From contig NZ_JALBCV010000013.1 of assembly GCF_022602565.1 (NCBI RefSeq), positions 22,700-86,699 of the forward strand: DNA of 64,000 bases, read 5' to 3'. Of this stretch, positions 23,284-33,920 are shown piece after piece. This stretch comes from Rosenbergiella metrosideri. Its GTDB lineage: Bacteria > Pseudomonadota > Gammaproteobacteria > Enterobacterales > Enterobacteriaceae. The notes beneath the pieces are model-generated. The model was given only the letters and a program-made list of their open reading frames with translations. It had not been told where the DNA came from and did no database searches. How positions within the stretch are numbered: the first letter of the stretch is position 1; each line of letters begins with the position of its first letter. Made by a program: the position numbers and the translations under genes.

Positions 23284-24126
23284 CTAAGGTCTTACAGGTA
23301 AATCGTCGCGGCTTCCCCATTCGCCCCAAGAACCATCATAAAGGCTGACCTGATGCTGACCCAGTTGGTATAAAGCGAGTAACACTACCACTGCGGTAAC
23401 GCCTGATCCGCAGGTGACGACAGCTGGCTGCGTGGTATCGACGCCTGCCTGCTGGAACAGGGCTTGTAACTGTTCGTTCTCTTTCAAACGGCCTTCGCTG
23501 ACCAAGTGGTCCCAAGGTAGATTAAGGCTGTTAGGGATATGCCCGCGACGTAATCCGGGACGAGGTTCATCGACTTCGGCGTTAAAACGTGGAGCAGAGC
23601 GTGCATCGATAATTTGCATGCCACCTTCGTGACTCAGGAGTAACATTTTAGTCAGAGGGACGACGGCGTCATCAGCTACCTGAACCTCGAATTGCGTTGG
23701 CGGTAAGGTGACTTCGCCGGTGGCGAGCGGTAAGTTTGCTTGTTGCCAAGCCTTCAAACCGCCGGCCAATATCGATACCTTTTCGACACCGAAGTGACGT
23801 AGCATCCACCAAGCACGCGGCGCAGAAAAGAGATTTCCCTCATCGTAAACGATAAGATGCTTTTCATGATCGACCCCAAGTTCTCGCATCGCGACGGCAA
23901 AATGATCCGCACGAGGTAACATATGGGGATAGGGGCTATGGTTATCAGAGAGATGTTCGATATTGAAGAAGACTGCCTCAGGGAGATGCCCCGCATGGTA
24001 TTCACTCTCAACGTTACGAACCCGTTCTTGTCCTGGGGGTAATAATCGGGCATCGATGACCTGTATCCCGGTATCGTTGAGGTGGTCAGCCAGCCAGTGC
24101 GGCGTAACGAAAACAGTATGACTCAT
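23284..24126 (-). CDS. sseA: 3-mercaptopyruvate sulfurtransferase SseA
   Basis: Rhodanese-type enzyme moving sulfur from 3-mercaptopyruvate to thiol acceptors or cyanide. 280 residues, two rhodanese domains; the second carries the active-site cysteine in VTCGSGVTA, and NAEVDEPRPGLRRGHIP is conserved. Start 24126 (MSHTVFV) has AGGAG upstream and matches E. coli; an in-frame ATG at 24207 would add 27 unusual basic residues. Monocistronic, divergent from ndk. Confidence 0.96.
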   Translation of the reverse strand: MSHTVFVTPHWLADHLNDTGIQVIDARLLPPGQERVRNVESEYHAGHLPEAVFFNIEHLSDNHSPYPHMLPRADHFAVAMRELGVDHEKHLIVYDEGNLFSAPRAWWMLRHFGVEKVSILAGGLKAWQQANLPLATGEVTLPPTQFEVQVADDAVVPLTKMLLLSHEGGMQIIDARSAPRFNAEVDEPRPGLRRGHIPNSLNLPWDHLVSEGRLKENEQLQALFQQAGVDTTQPAVVTCGSGVTAVVVLLALYQLGQHQVSLYDGSWGEWGSRDDLPVRP

Positions 24127-24311
24127 TGTCTCTCCACTCCTAAAAATATCAAGACGAACAGAGTGACAAAGCTTGCCCAATTTGTCACGGAGCTTTTTAG
24201 TCCGCATCGGGTTAAGGTATGAACACTGTGAGATACCACTAAGGAAGAAAATAATTAAGGCAAAATGATAAAAAATAATGGATTAACCTAGGCAACGGCG
24301 CGTTTGCCACC

Positions 24312-24317
24312 TATAAT
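24312..24317 (+). promoter_or_regulatory. Probable -10 element of ndk
   Basis: Perfect TATAAT 83 bases before the ndk start, with a weak -35 (TAGGCA, 24289-24294) at 17-bp spacing. The surrounding 24127-24399 gap holds nothing else recognised. Confidence 0.5.
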
Positions 24318-24399
24318 CGGCGCCGTTTCTCACTATCGTCGTTCGTCAACTGTGTCAGGACGGCGTTAGGGTATTTTGCAAGCTCAGACTGAGGTCACT

Positions 24400-24831
24400 A
24401 TGACAATCGAACGTACTTTTTCTATCATTAAGCCAAACGCCGTTGCTAAAAATGTAATTGGTGCAATCTACAACCGTTTTGAAAGCGCTGGCTTCAAAAT
24501 CGTGGGCGCTAAAATGCTGCAACTGACTAAAGAGCAAGCAGAAGGCTTCTACGCTGAGCACAAAGGCCGCCCATTCTTTGATGGTCTGGTTGAGTTCATG
24601 ACTTCTGGTCCAGTTGTTGTTTCCGTTTTAGAAGGCGAAAACGCTATCCAACGTCACCGTGACCTGATGGGCGCAACTAACCCAGACAACGCATTAGCAG
24701 GTACTCTGCGCGCGGATTACGCTGACAGCTTCACCGAAAACGCAACACACGGTTCTGACTCTGCTGAGTCTGCAGCACGTGAAATTGCTTACTTCTTCTC
24801 TGCTGAAGAAGTGTGCGCACGTACTCGTTAA
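24400..24831 (+). CDS. ndk: Nucleoside diphosphate kinase
   Basis: Transfers the gamma phosphate of ATP to nucleoside diphosphates through a phosphohistidine. 143 residues; the active-site His is in NATHGSDS, with [13 protein letters not shown] at the N-terminus. ATG 24400 (MTIERTF) is chosen as in E. coli. In E. coli pbpC and yfhM lie between sseA and ndk; here they are absent. Confidence 0.98.
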   Translation: MTIERTFSIIKPNAVAKNVIGAIYNRFESAGFKIVGAKMLQLTKEQAEGFYAEHKGRPFFDGLVEFMTSGPVVVSVLEGENAIQRHRDLMGATNPDNALAGTLRADYADSFTENATHGSDSAESAAREIAYFFSAEEVCARTR

Positions 24832-24886
24832 TTTTTAACGCGTCGCACGCAGTACATTCGCATCTGATTACAGATGGATGTACACT

Positions 24887-24923
24887 ACGCACCCCCTTGC
24901 TTTGTGAGGGGGTGCGTTTTTTT
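24887..24923 (+). terminator. Rho-independent terminator of ndk
   Basis: 11-bp stem ACGCACCCCCT/AGGGGGTGCGT, 9-base loop, followed by a seven-T run. A smaller hairpin (CATCTG-ATTA-CAGATG, within 24852-24883) precedes it. Confidence 0.94.
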
Positions 24924-24979
24924 ACATTATCAATTCCTTTTACGTGCCATAACGTGTAACAACGAGGCCAGAGATTATT

Positions 24980-26149
24980 ATGTCAGACTCTATCACCACC
25001 CCAGAAATTTTCGCGCCAGCTATTACGCCTGTTAAATCCACCAAGGTTAACTTACTTGACCTGAATCGCACAGAAATGCGCAAGTTTGTCGCATCCCTAG
25101 GCGAAAAGCCTTTCCGTGCAGATCAGATTATGAAGTGGATTTACCACTACTGCTGTGACGATTTTGAGCAAATGACGGATATCAATAAAAAATTCCGTCA
25201 AAAACTGAGTGACATGGCAGAGATCCGTGCACCAGAAGTTGCGGAAGAGATGCGTTCTTCAGATGGGACGATCAAGTGGGCGATACGAGTCGGCGATCAG
25301 TTAGTTGAGACCGTTTATATTCCAGAAAAAGACCGTGCGACCTTATGTGTTTCTTCACAAGTCGGCTGTGCTTTGGAGTGTAAGTTCTGCTCGACTGCGC
25401 AACAGGGATTCAACCGTAACTTAAAAGTGTCGGAAATTATCGGACAAGTTTGGCGCGCGGCGAAAATTATCGGTGCGGCGAAAGTGACCGGTCAGCGCCC
25501 AATCACCAACGTAGTGATGATGGGGATGGGCGAACCCTTGCTTAACCTTACTAACGTCGTCCCAGCGATGGAAATTATGCTCGACGATTTCGGTTTTGGC
25601 TTATCTAAACGCCGCGTCACACTCTCCACCTCAGGCGTTGTCCCTGCGCTGGATAAGCTCGGTGATATGATCGACGTGGCCTTGGCCATCTCTTTGCACG
25701 CGTCGAATGACAAAGTCCGCGACGAAATCGTACCGATTAATAAGAAGTACAACATTGAAGCTTTCTTAGCCGCCGTGAAACGTTATATTGGTAAGTCTAA
25801 TGCTAACCAAGGCCGAGTGACCATCGAATATGTGATGCTCGACCATGTCAACGACAGTACCGATGACGCCCATGAACTGGCCGAGTTATTAAAAGATACG
25901 CCGAGTAAAATTAACTTAATCCCATGGAACCCCTTCCCAGGAGCCCCTTATGGGCGCAGCTCTAATAGCCGTATCGACCGCTTTTCAAAGGTATTAATGG
26001 ATTACGGTTTTACTACCATTGTCCGTAAGACCCGTGGTGACGATATTGATGCGGCATGTGGCCAGTTAGCCGGTGATGTTATCGATCGGACTAAACGGAC
26101 CCTGCGTAAGAAAATGGCAGGTGAACAAATTTCTGTGAAAGCCCTCTAG
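24980..26149 (+). CDS. rlmN: Dual-specificity 23S rRNA/tRNA adenine-C2 methyltransferase RlmN
   Basis: Radical-SAM enzyme making m2A2503 in 23S rRNA and m2A37 in some tRNAs. 389 residues. The cluster motif CALECKFC and the methyl-carrying C-terminal cysteine in [12 protein letters not shown] are both present, with [12 protein letters not shown] as the SAM-binding motif. First gene of the rlmN-rodZ-ispG-hisS-yfgM-bamB-der run. Confidence 0.97.
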   Translation: MSDSITTPEIFAPAITPVKSTKVNLLDLNRTEMRKFVASLGEKPFRADQIMKWIYHYCCDDFEQMTDINKKFRQKLSDMAEIRAPEVAEEMRSSDGTIKWAIRVGDQLVETVYIPEKDRATLCVSSQVGCALECKFCSTAQQGFNRNLKVSEIIGQVWRAAKIIGAAKVTGQRPITNVVMMGMGEPLLNLTNVVPAMEIMLDDFGFGLSKRRVTLSTSGVVPALDKLGDMIDVALAISLHASNDKVRDEIVPINKKYNIEAFLAAVKRYIGKSNANQGRVTIEYVMLDHVNDSTDDAHELAELLKDTPSKINLIPWNPFPGAPYGRSSNSRIDRFSKVLMDYGFTTIVRKTRGDDIDAACGQLAGDVIDRTKRTLRKKMAGEQISVKAL

Positions 26150-26227
26150 CCCTAAGCGAAAGGGAACTCCGCCACTGTACTGATTCTGTCATGCTAGCGC
26201 TTAGTCAAGGATGATAAGGGCTAGTAA

Positions 26228-26656
26228 ATGACTAAATGGAAAGGGGCAGTGGTGGTGGTAAGTTTACTGGCGGGCTGCCAGCACTATTCAGCGGTAGAAC
26301 AGAGCGTGGCCATGCGGCGCTATCTTGGGGAACAATACCTTCAGATAAACCAACTCACCCACGCCGAACGGAACTTTCGTAAAGTGGTGGCCCTCCAGCC
26401 GAATAATGCTCACGGATGGTGGGGGCTAGCACAGATAGCCGCACAGCAAGGGGACACCTCAAAGGCTGTTTCGTATTATCAACGTGCTTTTAAGATGGCT
26501 CCAGAAAATACCCAGCTAAGTGATAATTACGGTGCTTTTCTTTGTACTTTAGGGCAGTATGATGAAGCTCGACGTATTGTTAAACGTGATGAAAAAACAG
26601 TAGGTAATCAAAACAGTGGAAAAGAAAATCCCTGTTTACCGGACTCGTCACGATAG
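26228..26656 (+). CDS. Short PilF/PilW-like TPR lipoprotein
   Basis: 142 residues with a lipoprotein signal (VVVSLLAGC, lipobox cysteine at about 17) and about two tetratricopeptide repeats (NFRKVVALQPNNAHGWWGLA, AVSYYQRAFKMAPENTQ). The position between rlmN and rodZ is that of the pilF/pilW gene in other gammaproteobacteria, where the protein is an outer-membrane pilotin of about 240-260 residues. This one is roughly half length and its tail (VGNQNSGKENPCLPDSSR) is unlike a TPR, so it may be truncated. No other pilus gene is in the window. Confidence 0.75.
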   Translation: MTKWKGAVVVVSLLAGCQHYSAVEQSVAMRRYLGEQYLQINQLTHAERNFRKVVALQPNNAHGWWGLAQIAAQQGDTSKAVSYYQRAFKMAPENTQLSDNYGAFLCTLGQYDEARRIVKRDEKTVGNQNSGKENPCLPDSSR

Positions 26657-26905
26657 CGGCAGCATCATGCTAGTCATGCCATCGCCAGAGTGAGTAGTGT
26701 TGAGTGGGAAGGTAACATGAGTCGTATCCGGATAAGCTTAACACTATTCTAGAAACGCACTATCATTATACTTATTCACTGAACAGAATGATGTAAACCA
26801 TGAATTTATCGCCGTGCAACGCCGTACTCGGTCGCCAGCGTCACAGACCCATTACCGTTAGCGCGAACTTTTCACCCTCGATACAGTACTGACGTTATAT
26901 TGCGA

Positions 26906-27898
26906 ATGAATACTGAAGCCAACCAAGACATCATCAAAAAATCTGCGGGTGAGCGTTTACGTCAAGCCCGTGAAGCCAAAGGTATGACGCAACAGAACGT
27001 TGCCGATAGACTCTGCCTCAAGCTCTCTACAGTGCGAGATATCGAAGATGATAAAGCGCCTGCTGAACTTGCCGTGACCTTTTTACGCGGGTATATCCGC
27101 TCTTATGCACGCCTAGTGCAAATCCCAGAAACCGAATTACTGCCCGAAGCCCCGCAACACGCGCCGATACGTCCAGCAAAAATCACGCCGATGCAGAATT
27201 ACTCGCTCAATAGCCGTCGCAGTAGAAAAAAACGCGATGGGCTACTCACGACGTTCACTTGGTTAATTATTTTTGTCGTGGTGGGACTTACGGTAGCGTG
27301 GTGGTGGCAGAATCATAAAGCCGCGCAAAGTGAATTAACGAATAGCGTGTCGACGCAAGAAAACGAAGGAACCGGTACTAGTCAGTCCATTCCATTATCC
27401 ACCGATCCGTCGTCTCAGCAAGCCACACAAAGTGAGTCTCAACCTGCGGCGACCGATGCGCAGCCAGAACCGGCCGCACCATCAGAAACGACGCCTTCCG
27501 CGTCAACCGCACCCGCTAACGATAATAGCGCAGCAGCGCCAGCGGCGGTGAATCCGACACAAACCTCGCCGACGCCCCAAACGCCAGCAGTTTCAACGTC
27601 TCTTCCTGCGCAACCTGCCACGACGGCTGATAATGCGCCACAGACCCCTGCTAGCCCAGATGCTATCACCTTACAATTTACCGGCGACTGCTGGTTGGAA
27701 GTCAGTGATGCGAGCGGTAAAAAATTATTCAGTGGCTTACAACACAATGGTGGTGCTTTAAACCTCACTGGTAAGCTTCCCTATCATCTAAAAATCGGCG
27801 CTCCTGCATCAGTCTCGGTCCAGTTCCGTGGTCAACCCGTTGATCTCAGCCGTTTTGTTCATCGTAATCAGGTAGCACGTCTGAATGTTGGCGCGTAA
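26906..27898 (+). CDS. rodZ: Cytoskeleton protein RodZ
   Basis: Bitopic inner-membrane protein linking MreB to the elongation machinery. 330 residues: cytoplasmic helix-turn-helix of the HTH_25 type (about 14-80, with TVRDIEDDKAPAELA), basic juxtamembrane segment, one membrane helix (LLTTFTWLIIFVVVGLTVAW), a long Ala/Pro/Thr/Ser-rich periplasmic linker and a C-terminal beta domain (CWLEVSDASGKKLFSG). ATG 26906 gives the E. coli start MNTEA; the TTG two codons earlier is less likely. Confidence 0.95.
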   Translation: MNTEANQDIIKKSAGERLRQAREAKGMTQQNVADRLCLKLSTVRDIEDDKAPAELAVTFLRGYIRSYARLVQIPETELLPEAPQHAPIRPAKITPMQNYSLNSRRSRKKRDGLLTTFTWLIIFVVVGLTVAWWWQNHKAAQSELTNSVSTQENEGTGTSQSIPLSTDPSSQQATQSESQPAATDAQPEPAAPSETTPSASTAPANDNSAAAPAAVNPTQTSPTPQTPAVSTSLPAQPATTADNAPQTPASPDAITLQFTGDCWLEVSDASGKKLFSGLQHNGGALNLTGKLPYHLKIGAPASVSVQFRGQPVDLSRFVHRNQVARLNVGA

Positions 27899-27929
27899 GC
27901 GCTAACCTTGAGACAAGTGGAGAAAAGCT

Positions 27930-29051
27930 ATGCATAACGAGGCTCCCATTAACCGTCGTAAATCGACTCGTATTTATGTCGGTAAGGTGCCAATCGGCGA
28001 TGGGGCTCCCATCGCTGTACAATCAATGACCAATACCCGTACCACCGATGTTGAAGCAACGGTCAATCAGATTAGAGCGCTAGAGCGCGTCGGTGCGGAT
28101 ATTGTACGTGTTTCTGTTCCTACTATGGATGCGGCAGAAGCCTTCAAGCTGATTAAGCAACAAGTGAATCTGCCCTTAGTGGCAGATATCCATTTCGATT
28201 ACCGTATCGCTCTTAAAGTGGCAGAGTACGGTGTTGATTGCTTACGGATCAACCCAGGAAATATCGGTAATAACGAACGTATTCGTCAAGTTGTGGATTG
28301 CGCTCGGGATCATAATATCCCGATCCGTATCGGCGTAAATGCCGGATCATTAGAAAAAGATCTGCAGGAAAAATATGGCGAACCGACGCCACAGGCACTG
28401 GTTGAATCTGCACTGCGTCATGTTGAACATTTAGATCGTCTAAACTTCGATCAGTTCAAAGTCAGTGTCAAAGCCTCTGATGTGTTTTTAGCGGTTGAAT
28501 CCTATCGTCTGCTGGCACAACAGATTAAACAACCACTGCACTTAGGTATCACAGAAGCAGGCGGCGCACGTGCCGGAGCGGTGAAATCGGCGATTGGGTT
28601 AGGTTTATTGCTGTCTGAAGGCATTGGCGATACGTTACGTGTCTCACTGGCGGCTGATCCAATTGAAGAGATCAAAGTGGGCTTTGATATCTTAAAATCG
28701 CTACGTATTCGTTCACGTGGAATTAACTTTATCGCTTGCCCAACCTGTTCACGTCAAGAGTTTGATGTTATCGGTACGGTTAATGCTTTAGAACAGCGTT
28801 TAGAAGATATCATTACGCCTATGGATGTCTCGATTATCGGCTGCGTGGTCAATGGACCGGGCGAGGCGACTGTCTCCACCCTCGGCGTTACCGGTGGTAA
28901 TAAAAAAAGCGGATTCTACGAAGATGGGGTACGTCAACGTGATCGTCTAGATAATAACGATATGATTGACCAACTCGAAGCCCGTATCCGTGCAAAAGCC
29001 TCGATGCTGGACGAAAATGCGCGGATTGCGATCCAGCACCTAGATAACTAA
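27930..29051 (+). CDS. ispG: (E)-4-hydroxy-3-methylbut-2-enyl-diphosphate synthase IspG
   Basis: [4Fe-4S] enzyme of the MEP isoprenoid pathway, reducing MEcPP to HMBPP. 373 residues with a TIM-barrel N-domain ([17 protein letters not shown]) and a cluster domain with the cysteines in [13 protein letters not shown] and [12 protein letters not shown]. Thirty-one bases after rodZ. Confidence 0.98.
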   Translation: MHNEAPINRRKSTRIYVGKVPIGDGAPIAVQSMTNTRTTDVEATVNQIRALERVGADIVRVSVPTMDAAEAFKLIKQQVNLPLVADIHFDYRIALKVAEYGVDCLRINPGNIGNNERIRQVVDCARDHNIPIRIGVNAGSLEKDLQEKYGEPTPQALVESALRHVEHLDRLNFDQFKVSVKASDVFLAVESYRLLAQQIKQPLHLGITEAGGARAGAVKSAIGLGLLLSEGIGDTLRVSLAADPIEEIKVGFDILKSLRIRSRGINFIACPTCSRQEFDVIGTVNALEQRLEDIITPMDVSIIGCVVNGPGEATVSTLGVTGGNKKSGFYEDGVRQRDRLDNNDMIDQLEARIRAKASMLDENARIAIQHLDN

Positions 29052-29061
29052 TCATTTAACT

Positions 29062-29084
29062 GGGCAGTAATGCCCTGTTTTTTT
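29062..29084 (+). terminator. Terminator-like hairpin between ispG and hisS
   Basis: Short GGGCA-GTAA-TGCCC stem followed by seven Ts. Probably a partial terminator, as the next gene continues in the same direction 27 bases later. Confidence 0.65.
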
Positions 29085-29110
29085 AGCATTTGAAATAAAG
29101 AGATTGTAAC

Positions 29111-30391
29111 GTGGCGAAAAATATTCAAGCGATACGGGGAATGAACGACTACCTGCCAGCAGATACTGCAGTATGGCAGCGCATCGAACAGAGTCTGAAA
29201 CAAGTCTTGGCAGGCTACGGCTTTAGCGAAATTCGCTTGCCTATCGTAGAACAGACGCCATTGTTTAAACGCGCCATTGGTGAAGTCACCGATGTGGTCG
29301 AAAAAGAGATGTATACCTTCGATGACCGCAACGGTGAAAGCTTAACTTTACGCCCTGAGGGCACCGCGGGCTGTGTCCGTGCGGGAATCGAACATGGTCT
29401 GCTTTATAACCAAGAACAGCGCCTATGGTATATGGGGCCGATGTTCCGTTACGAGCGTCCACAGAAGGGGCGTTATCGTCAATTCTACCAACTTGGGGCG
29501 GAAGTCTTTGGCTTAACAGGCCCTGATATTGATGCTGAGCTGATCATGATGACCGCGCGCTGGTGGAAAGTGCTCGGTATTGCTGATCATGTCGAGCTAG
29601 AGCTTAACTCCATCGGTTCACTTGATGCACGCGCCAATTACCGTGAAGCATTGGTTGCGTTCTTAGAACAGCATAAGGAAGTGTTGGATGAAGACTGTTT
29701 ACGTCGCATGTACAGTAACCCGTTGCGGGTACTGGACAGCAAAAATCCAGAGGTTCAAGCGTTACTGAATGACGCTCCTAAACTGCATGACTACCTCGAT
29801 GACGAATCTCGTGAGCACTTCGCGGGTGTCTGCCAATTCTTAGATGACGCAGGGATTACTTATCGCATCAATCAGCGCTTGGTCCGTGGATTAGACTACT
29901 ACAACCGCACCGTTTTTGAGTGGGTGACCAGCAGCCTAGGCGCGCAAGGTACTGTCTGTGCCGGTGGACGTTACGATGGGCTTGTTGAACAGCTGGGTGG
30001 GCGTGCCACACCTGCTGTGGGCTTCGCGATGGGGCTTGAGCGTTTGGTTCTGTTAGTACAATCTGTCGTACCAGACTTTGAACCAGTTAACAAAGTGGAT
30101 GTCTACGTCATATCATCGGGACAAGGTGTGCAATCTGCAGCGATGCAACTTGCCGAAACGCTCCGTGATCAAGCGCCTAGCTTGAAAATTATGACTAACT
30201 TTGGTGGCGGTAACTTCAAGAAGCAATTCGCGCGTGCGGATAAAAATGGTGCGAAAGTGGCACTGGTGCTGGGCGAAGATGAAGTCAGCAACGGACAAGT
30301 GGTGATTAAAAACTTGGCGCGTGGTGAACAGAAGTTAGTCAGTTCTCAGGATGTACTGGCCGAATTACAGGCGGCGCTTCTCGCTGAGTAA
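29111..30391 (+). CDS. hisS: Histidyl-tRNA synthetase
   Basis: Class II synthetase charging tRNA-His. 426 residues, starting at GTG 29111 ([16 protein letters not shown]). Class II motif 2 is [17 protein letters not shown], the histidine-binding signatures LVRGLDYYN and GGRYDGL are intact, and a C-terminal anticodon-binding domain follows. In the ispG-hisS-yfgM-bamB-der cluster. Confidence 0.98.
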   Translation: MAKNIQAIRGMNDYLPADTAVWQRIEQSLKQVLAGYGFSEIRLPIVEQTPLFKRAIGEVTDVVEKEMYTFDDRNGESLTLRPEGTAGCVRAGIEHGLLYNQEQRLWYMGPMFRYERPQKGRYRQFYQLGAEVFGLTGPDIDAELIMMTARWWKVLGIADHVELELNSIGSLDARANYREALVAFLEQHKEVLDEDCLRRMYSNPLRVLDSKNPEVQALLNDAPKLHDYLDDESREHFAGVCQFLDDAGITYRINQRLVRGLDYYNRTVFEWVTSSLGAQGTVCAGGRYDGLVEQLGGRATPAVGFAMGLERLVLLVQSVVPDFEPVNKVDVYVISSGQGVQSAAMQLAETLRDQAPSLKIMTNFGGGNFKKQFARADKNGAKVALVLGEDEVSNGQVVIKNLARGEQKLVSSQDVLAELQAALLAE

Positions 30392-30429
30392 GCGTGTGGC
30401 AGGTAGAGAGTAATACAGGAGTAGGACGG

Positions 30430-31053
30430 GTGGAAGTTTACAACAACGACAATCAACGTGATCAAACTGAAGCAGTTAAACAGTTTTTTGCGAACAACGG
30501 TAAGATTCTTGCGGTCGGTGCAGTGATTGGGATTGCCGCACTAGTGGGCTGGCGCTTTTGGGTGAATCATCAACAAAATGATGCTTTAGCATCATCGGAT
30601 CGCTACCAGCAGCTCACGTCAACGCTGAAAGCTGATAACCCTGCGTCAATTCAGGCGCTTGCCAGTTTTGTTGACCACGATAAAACCAGTTATGGTGCTT
30701 TGGCGTCACTGACGCTGGCCAAAACCTATGTCGATAAGAGTGACCTGCAGAATGCAGCGAAAATCTTAGAGCAAGGGCTGCAAGACTCTGCAGACCAAAG
30801 TCTTCAAGCGGTGATTCGTCTTCGTCTTGCTCGGGTCCAGTCTGAGCTAAAAAATCCCGATGCGGCATTAAAAACGCTTGATGCAGTCAAAGGGGATAAC
30901 TGGACCGGCCTGGCCGCAGATATTCGCGGCGATATCCTGTTAAATAAAGGCGATAAGCAGGGCGCAGCCGCTGCTTGGCGTCAAGGGATAAAATCAGAGG
31001 TATCACCTGCAGTGAAGCAGATGATGCAAACTAAATTGAATAATTTTAGCTAA
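30430..31053 (+). CDS. yfgM: YfgM family periplasmic TPR protein (ancillary SecYEG factor)
   Basis: Inner-membrane protein with one N-terminal helix (ILAVGAVIGIAALVGWRFW) and a periplasmic TPR-like domain (ASLTLAKTYVDKSDLQNAAK, LRLARVQSELKNPDAALKTL). It associates with PpiD and the SecYEG translocon in E. coli. GTG 30430 (207 residues) is chosen because AGGAG lies 8 bases upstream and orthologues begin MEIYENEN; an in-frame ATG at 30394 overlaps that site. Confidence 0.93.
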   Translation: MEVYNNDNQRDQTEAVKQFFANNGKILAVGAVIGIAALVGWRFWVNHQQNDALASSDRYQQLTSTLKADNPASIQALASFVDHDKTSYGALASLTLAKTYVDKSDLQNAAKILEQGLQDSADQSLQAVIRLRLARVQSELKNPDAALKTLDAVKGDNWTGLAADIRGDILLNKGDKQGAAAAWRQGIKSEVSPAVKQMMQTKLNNFS

Positions 31054-31069
31054 GCCAGTGAGAGAGCGC

Positions 31070-32251
31070 ATGGAATTACGTAAATACCTGCTGCCGGCAT
31101 TAATTTCGGCCACCCTGTTAAGTGGTTGTTCGCTGTTCAGTGGTGAAGAGGATGTCGTGAAAATGGCCCCTCTGCCCAAAGTACAAAATCAGTTTACCCC
31201 TTCTACCGCATGGAGTACCTCGGTAGGTGATGGTGTAGGCAACTTCTACTCTAACCTGCACCCTGCTTGGCAAGAAGGTACCGTCTTTGCAGCGGACCGC
31301 CATGGTACGGTTAAAGCGCTAGACGCCGCGAGTGGTAAAGAGAAATGGTCGATCGATCTCTCTGAAAAACAGGGCTTCTTCTCAAGTAACCTGTCTGCCT
31401 TACTGTCTGGTGGCATCACCGTTGACGGCTCAACCTTATATATCGGTAGCGAGCGTGGCGCTGTCTATGCGTTAAACGCGGCGGACGGTAAATTGTTGTG
31501 GAAGACCCAAGTCACCGGTGAAGCGATGTCGCGTCCTGTGGTTAGCGATGGGTTAGTCTTAATCCACCAAAGTAACGGCATTCTGCAGGCACTTGACCAA
31601 CAAACGGGTGCCAGCAAATGGTCAGTTAACCTTGATATTCCTTCGCTATCACTGCGTGGCGAATCTGCGCCAGCAGTCGCTTATGGTGGCGCGATCGTTG
31701 GCGGAGATAACGGACGTGTGAGTGCCGTGATCCTAAACCAAGGTCAGATTATCTGGCAGCAACGTATCTCGCAACCGAGCGGTGCGACAGAAATTGATCG
31801 CTTAAGTGACGTCGATACTACGCCAATTATCGCAAACAATGTGGTCTATGCTTTAGCCTACAACGGTAGCTTAACCGCGATGGATTTACGTTCTGGACAA
31901 CTCATCTGGAAACGTGATGTTGGCGGCGTAAAAAATATTATTGTCGAAGGTAGCAACATTTATGTGGTTGACCAAGACGACCGTGTGATTGCCTTAAATA
32001 CTGATGGCGGTGTCGCCATCTGGCGTCAAAGCGAATTACTGCATCGTAACTTAACTTCGCCAGTTCTGTTTGATGGTTACCTAGTCGTTGGGGATAGCGA
32101 AGGCTACCTACACTGGATCAATACCGCAGACGGACGCTTTGTTTCCCAGCAAAAAGTCGATAGTTCAGGCTTCCAAACTGATCCGGTTGTCGCGGGCAGC
32201 AAATTGCTGATTCAAGCGAAAGGCGGCGAGGTTTACTCTATCTCACGTTAA
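31070..32251 (+). CDS. bamB: Outer membrane assembly lipoprotein BamB
   Basis: Beta-propeller lipoprotein of the BAM complex, which inserts beta-barrel proteins in the outer membrane. 393 residues; signal peptide with lipobox LLSGC (Cys20), then eight PQQ-like blades (repeats such as ALDAASGKEKWSIDL and ALNAADGKLLWKT). ATG 31070 gives the E. coli-like MELRKYLLP. Sixteen bases after yfgM. Confidence 0.97.
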   Translation: MELRKYLLPALISATLLSGCSLFSGEEDVVKMAPLPKVQNQFTPSTAWSTSVGDGVGNFYSNLHPAWQEGTVFAADRHGTVKALDAASGKEKWSIDLSEKQGFFSSNLSALLSGGITVDGSTLYIGSERGAVYALNAADGKLLWKTQVTGEAMSRPVVSDGLVLIHQSNGILQALDQQTGASKWSVNLDIPSLSLRGESAPAVAYGGAIVGGDNGRVSAVILNQGQIIWQQRISQPSGATEIDRLSDVDTTPIIANNVVYALAYNGSLTAMDLRSGQLIWKRDVGGVKNIIVEGSNIYVVDQDDRVIALNTDGGVAIWRQSELLHRNLTSPVLFDGYLVVGDSEGYLHWINTADGRFVSQQKVDSSGFQTDPVVAGSKLLIQAKGGEVYSISR

Positions 32252-32288
32252 ACATCCTCAGCAATTTCGCTTAGGTGTGTTATATTGC

Positions 32289-32320
32289 ACGGCTCCTGTT
32301 CTGCAGGAGCCGTTTATTTT
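32289..32320 (+). terminator. Rho-independent terminator after bamB
   Basis: 10-bp stem ACGGCTCCTG/CAGGAGCCGT with a 5-base loop followed by a T-rich TTATTTTTTAT tract. Confidence 0.9.
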
Positions 32321-32404
32321 TTATGGTAAGCCACTTTTATTTGATTAAGCGTGCTTGCGAATAAAAGTTGGGTTAGCAGATTTATTTTGTCATGAGGCTT
32401 TATT

Positions 32405-33889
32405 ATGGTACCTGTGGTCGCGCTGGTTGGGCGCCCGAATGTTGGAAAGTCAACATTATTCAATCGGTTAACTCGCACACGTGATGCGCTGGTTGCGGAC
32501 TTTCCCGGTCTGACGCGCGATCGCAAGTATGGGCGAGCTGAAGTTGAAGGCCGTGAATTCATCTGTATTGATACCGGTGGTATTGATGGCACCGAAGAGG
32601 GTGTTGAAACGCGGATGGCGGCACAATCGTTATTAGCGATTGAAGAGGCAGATGTCGTCCTATTTATGGTGGATGCCCGTGCCGGCGTGATGCCTGCGGA
32701 TGAGCAAATCGCTCAACATTTACGTTCACGTGAAAAAGCGACTTTTCTAGTCGCCAACAAAACCGATGGTTTGGATGCCGATGCGGCAATCAGTGATTTC
32801 TGGTCATTGGGCATGGGCGAAATCCATGCTATCGCAGCATCGCATGGTCGTGGCGTGACATCGCTATTAGAGACGGCGTTGTTCCCGTGGATGGATAAAA
32901 AAGAAGAACAAGCGCCACTGACTGAAGAAGAAGAAAATGCCGCGTATTGGGCTGATCTGGAAGCGGAAGAGCTAGAACAACTCGAAGAAGAAGAAGAGTT
33001 CGACCCCACGACGTTGCCGATCAAATTAGCCATCGTTGGTCGTCCTAACGTGGGTAAATCGACCCTCACCAACCGTATTTTAGGTGAAGACCGGGTTGTT
33101 GTGTATGACATGCCTGGCACTACACGTGATAGCGTCTATATACCGATGGAACGTGACGAGCGCGACTATGTATTGATCGACACTGCCGGTGTGCGTAAGC
33201 GCGGTAAAGTGCATGATGCGGTCGAGAAGTTCTCGGTAATCAAAACCCTGCAAGCGATCGAAGACGCTAACGTCGTATTGCTAGTGATCGATGCGCGGGA
33301 AGGGATCTCTGACCAAGATCTCTCGTTGTTAGGCTTTATTCTTAACAGTGGACGTTCACTCGTTATCGTCGTCAATAAATGGGATGGCCTGTCGCAAGAA
33401 GTCAGAGACGAAATCAAAGAAGCACTGGATTACCGTTTAGGCTTTATCGATTTTGCCCGTGTTCACTTTATTTCGGCCCTACATGGTAGTGGCGTCGGCA
33501 ACCTGTTTGAATCCATTACCGAAGCTTACGATAGCTCGACCAAACGCGTTAATACGGCAATGCTGACACGCATCATGCATATGGCGCAAGACGATCACCA
33601 ACCGCCTCTGGTACGTGGCCGTCGCGTTAAACTGAAGTTCGCGCATGCGGGGGGATATAACCCACCTATCGTGGTCATTCACGGTAACCAAGTGAAGGAT
33701 TTACCGGATTCCTACAAACGTTACTTGATGAACTATTATCGTCGGACCTTAAACGTGATGGGAACGCCGATCCGTATCCAATTCAAAGAGGGTGAGAACC
33801 CGTTTGCTGGAAAACGTAACCTACTTACGCCAACACAACAGCGTAAACGTAAGCGTTTAATGGCGCACATGAAGAAGAACAAGCGTTAA
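32405..33889 (+). CDS. der: Tandem-GTPase ribosome assembly factor Der (EngA)
   Basis: Essential GTPase acting in 50S subunit maturation. 494 residues with two complete G domains: P-loop GRPNVGKST at residue 9 and again at about 213, each with DTGG/DTAG and NKTD/NKWD motifs, then a KH-like C-terminal domain and a basic tail ([18 protein letters not shown]). An acidic Glu-rich linker separates the G domains. Confidence 0.98.
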   Translation: MVPVVALVGRPNVGKSTLFNRLTRTRDALVADFPGLTRDRKYGRAEVEGREFICIDTGGIDGTEEGVETRMAAQSLLAIEEADVVLFMVDARAGVMPADEQIAQHLRSREKATFLVANKTDGLDADAAISDFWSLGMGEIHAIAASHGRGVTSLLETALFPWMDKKEEQAPLTEEEENAAYWADLEAEELEQLEEEEEFDPTTLPIKLAIVGRPNVGKSTLTNRILGEDRVVVYDMPGTTRDSVYIPMERDERDYVLIDTAGVRKRGKVHDAVEKFSVIKTLQAIEDANVVLLVIDAREGISDQDLSLLGFILNSGRSLVIVVNKWDGLSQEVRDEIKEALDYRLGFIDFARVHFISALHGSGVGNLFESITEAYDSSTKRVNTAMLTRIMHMAQDDHQPPLVRGRRVKLKFAHAGGYNPPIVVIHGNQVKDLPDSYKRYLMNYYRRTLNVMGTPIRIQFKEGENPFAGKRNLLTPTQQRKRKRLMAHMKKNKR

Positions 33890-33894
33890 TCATT

Positions 33895-33920
33895 AGGGCC
33901 ACAGAAAGTGGCCCTTTTTT
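33895..33920. terminator. Terminator between der and xseA
   Basis: 8-bp stem AGGGCCAC/GTGGCCCT, AGAAA loop, T run at 33915-33920. It lies 6 bases after der and its T run reaches the xseA stop. Confidence 0.9.

Noticed and set aside
26700..26712. GAGTGGGAA strings at 26.7, 51.6 and 60.9 kb as right att sites for the guaA insertion
   Set aside because: They lack the rest of the GAGTGGGAATGA core, one lies upstream of guaA and two lie inside genes; chance matches.
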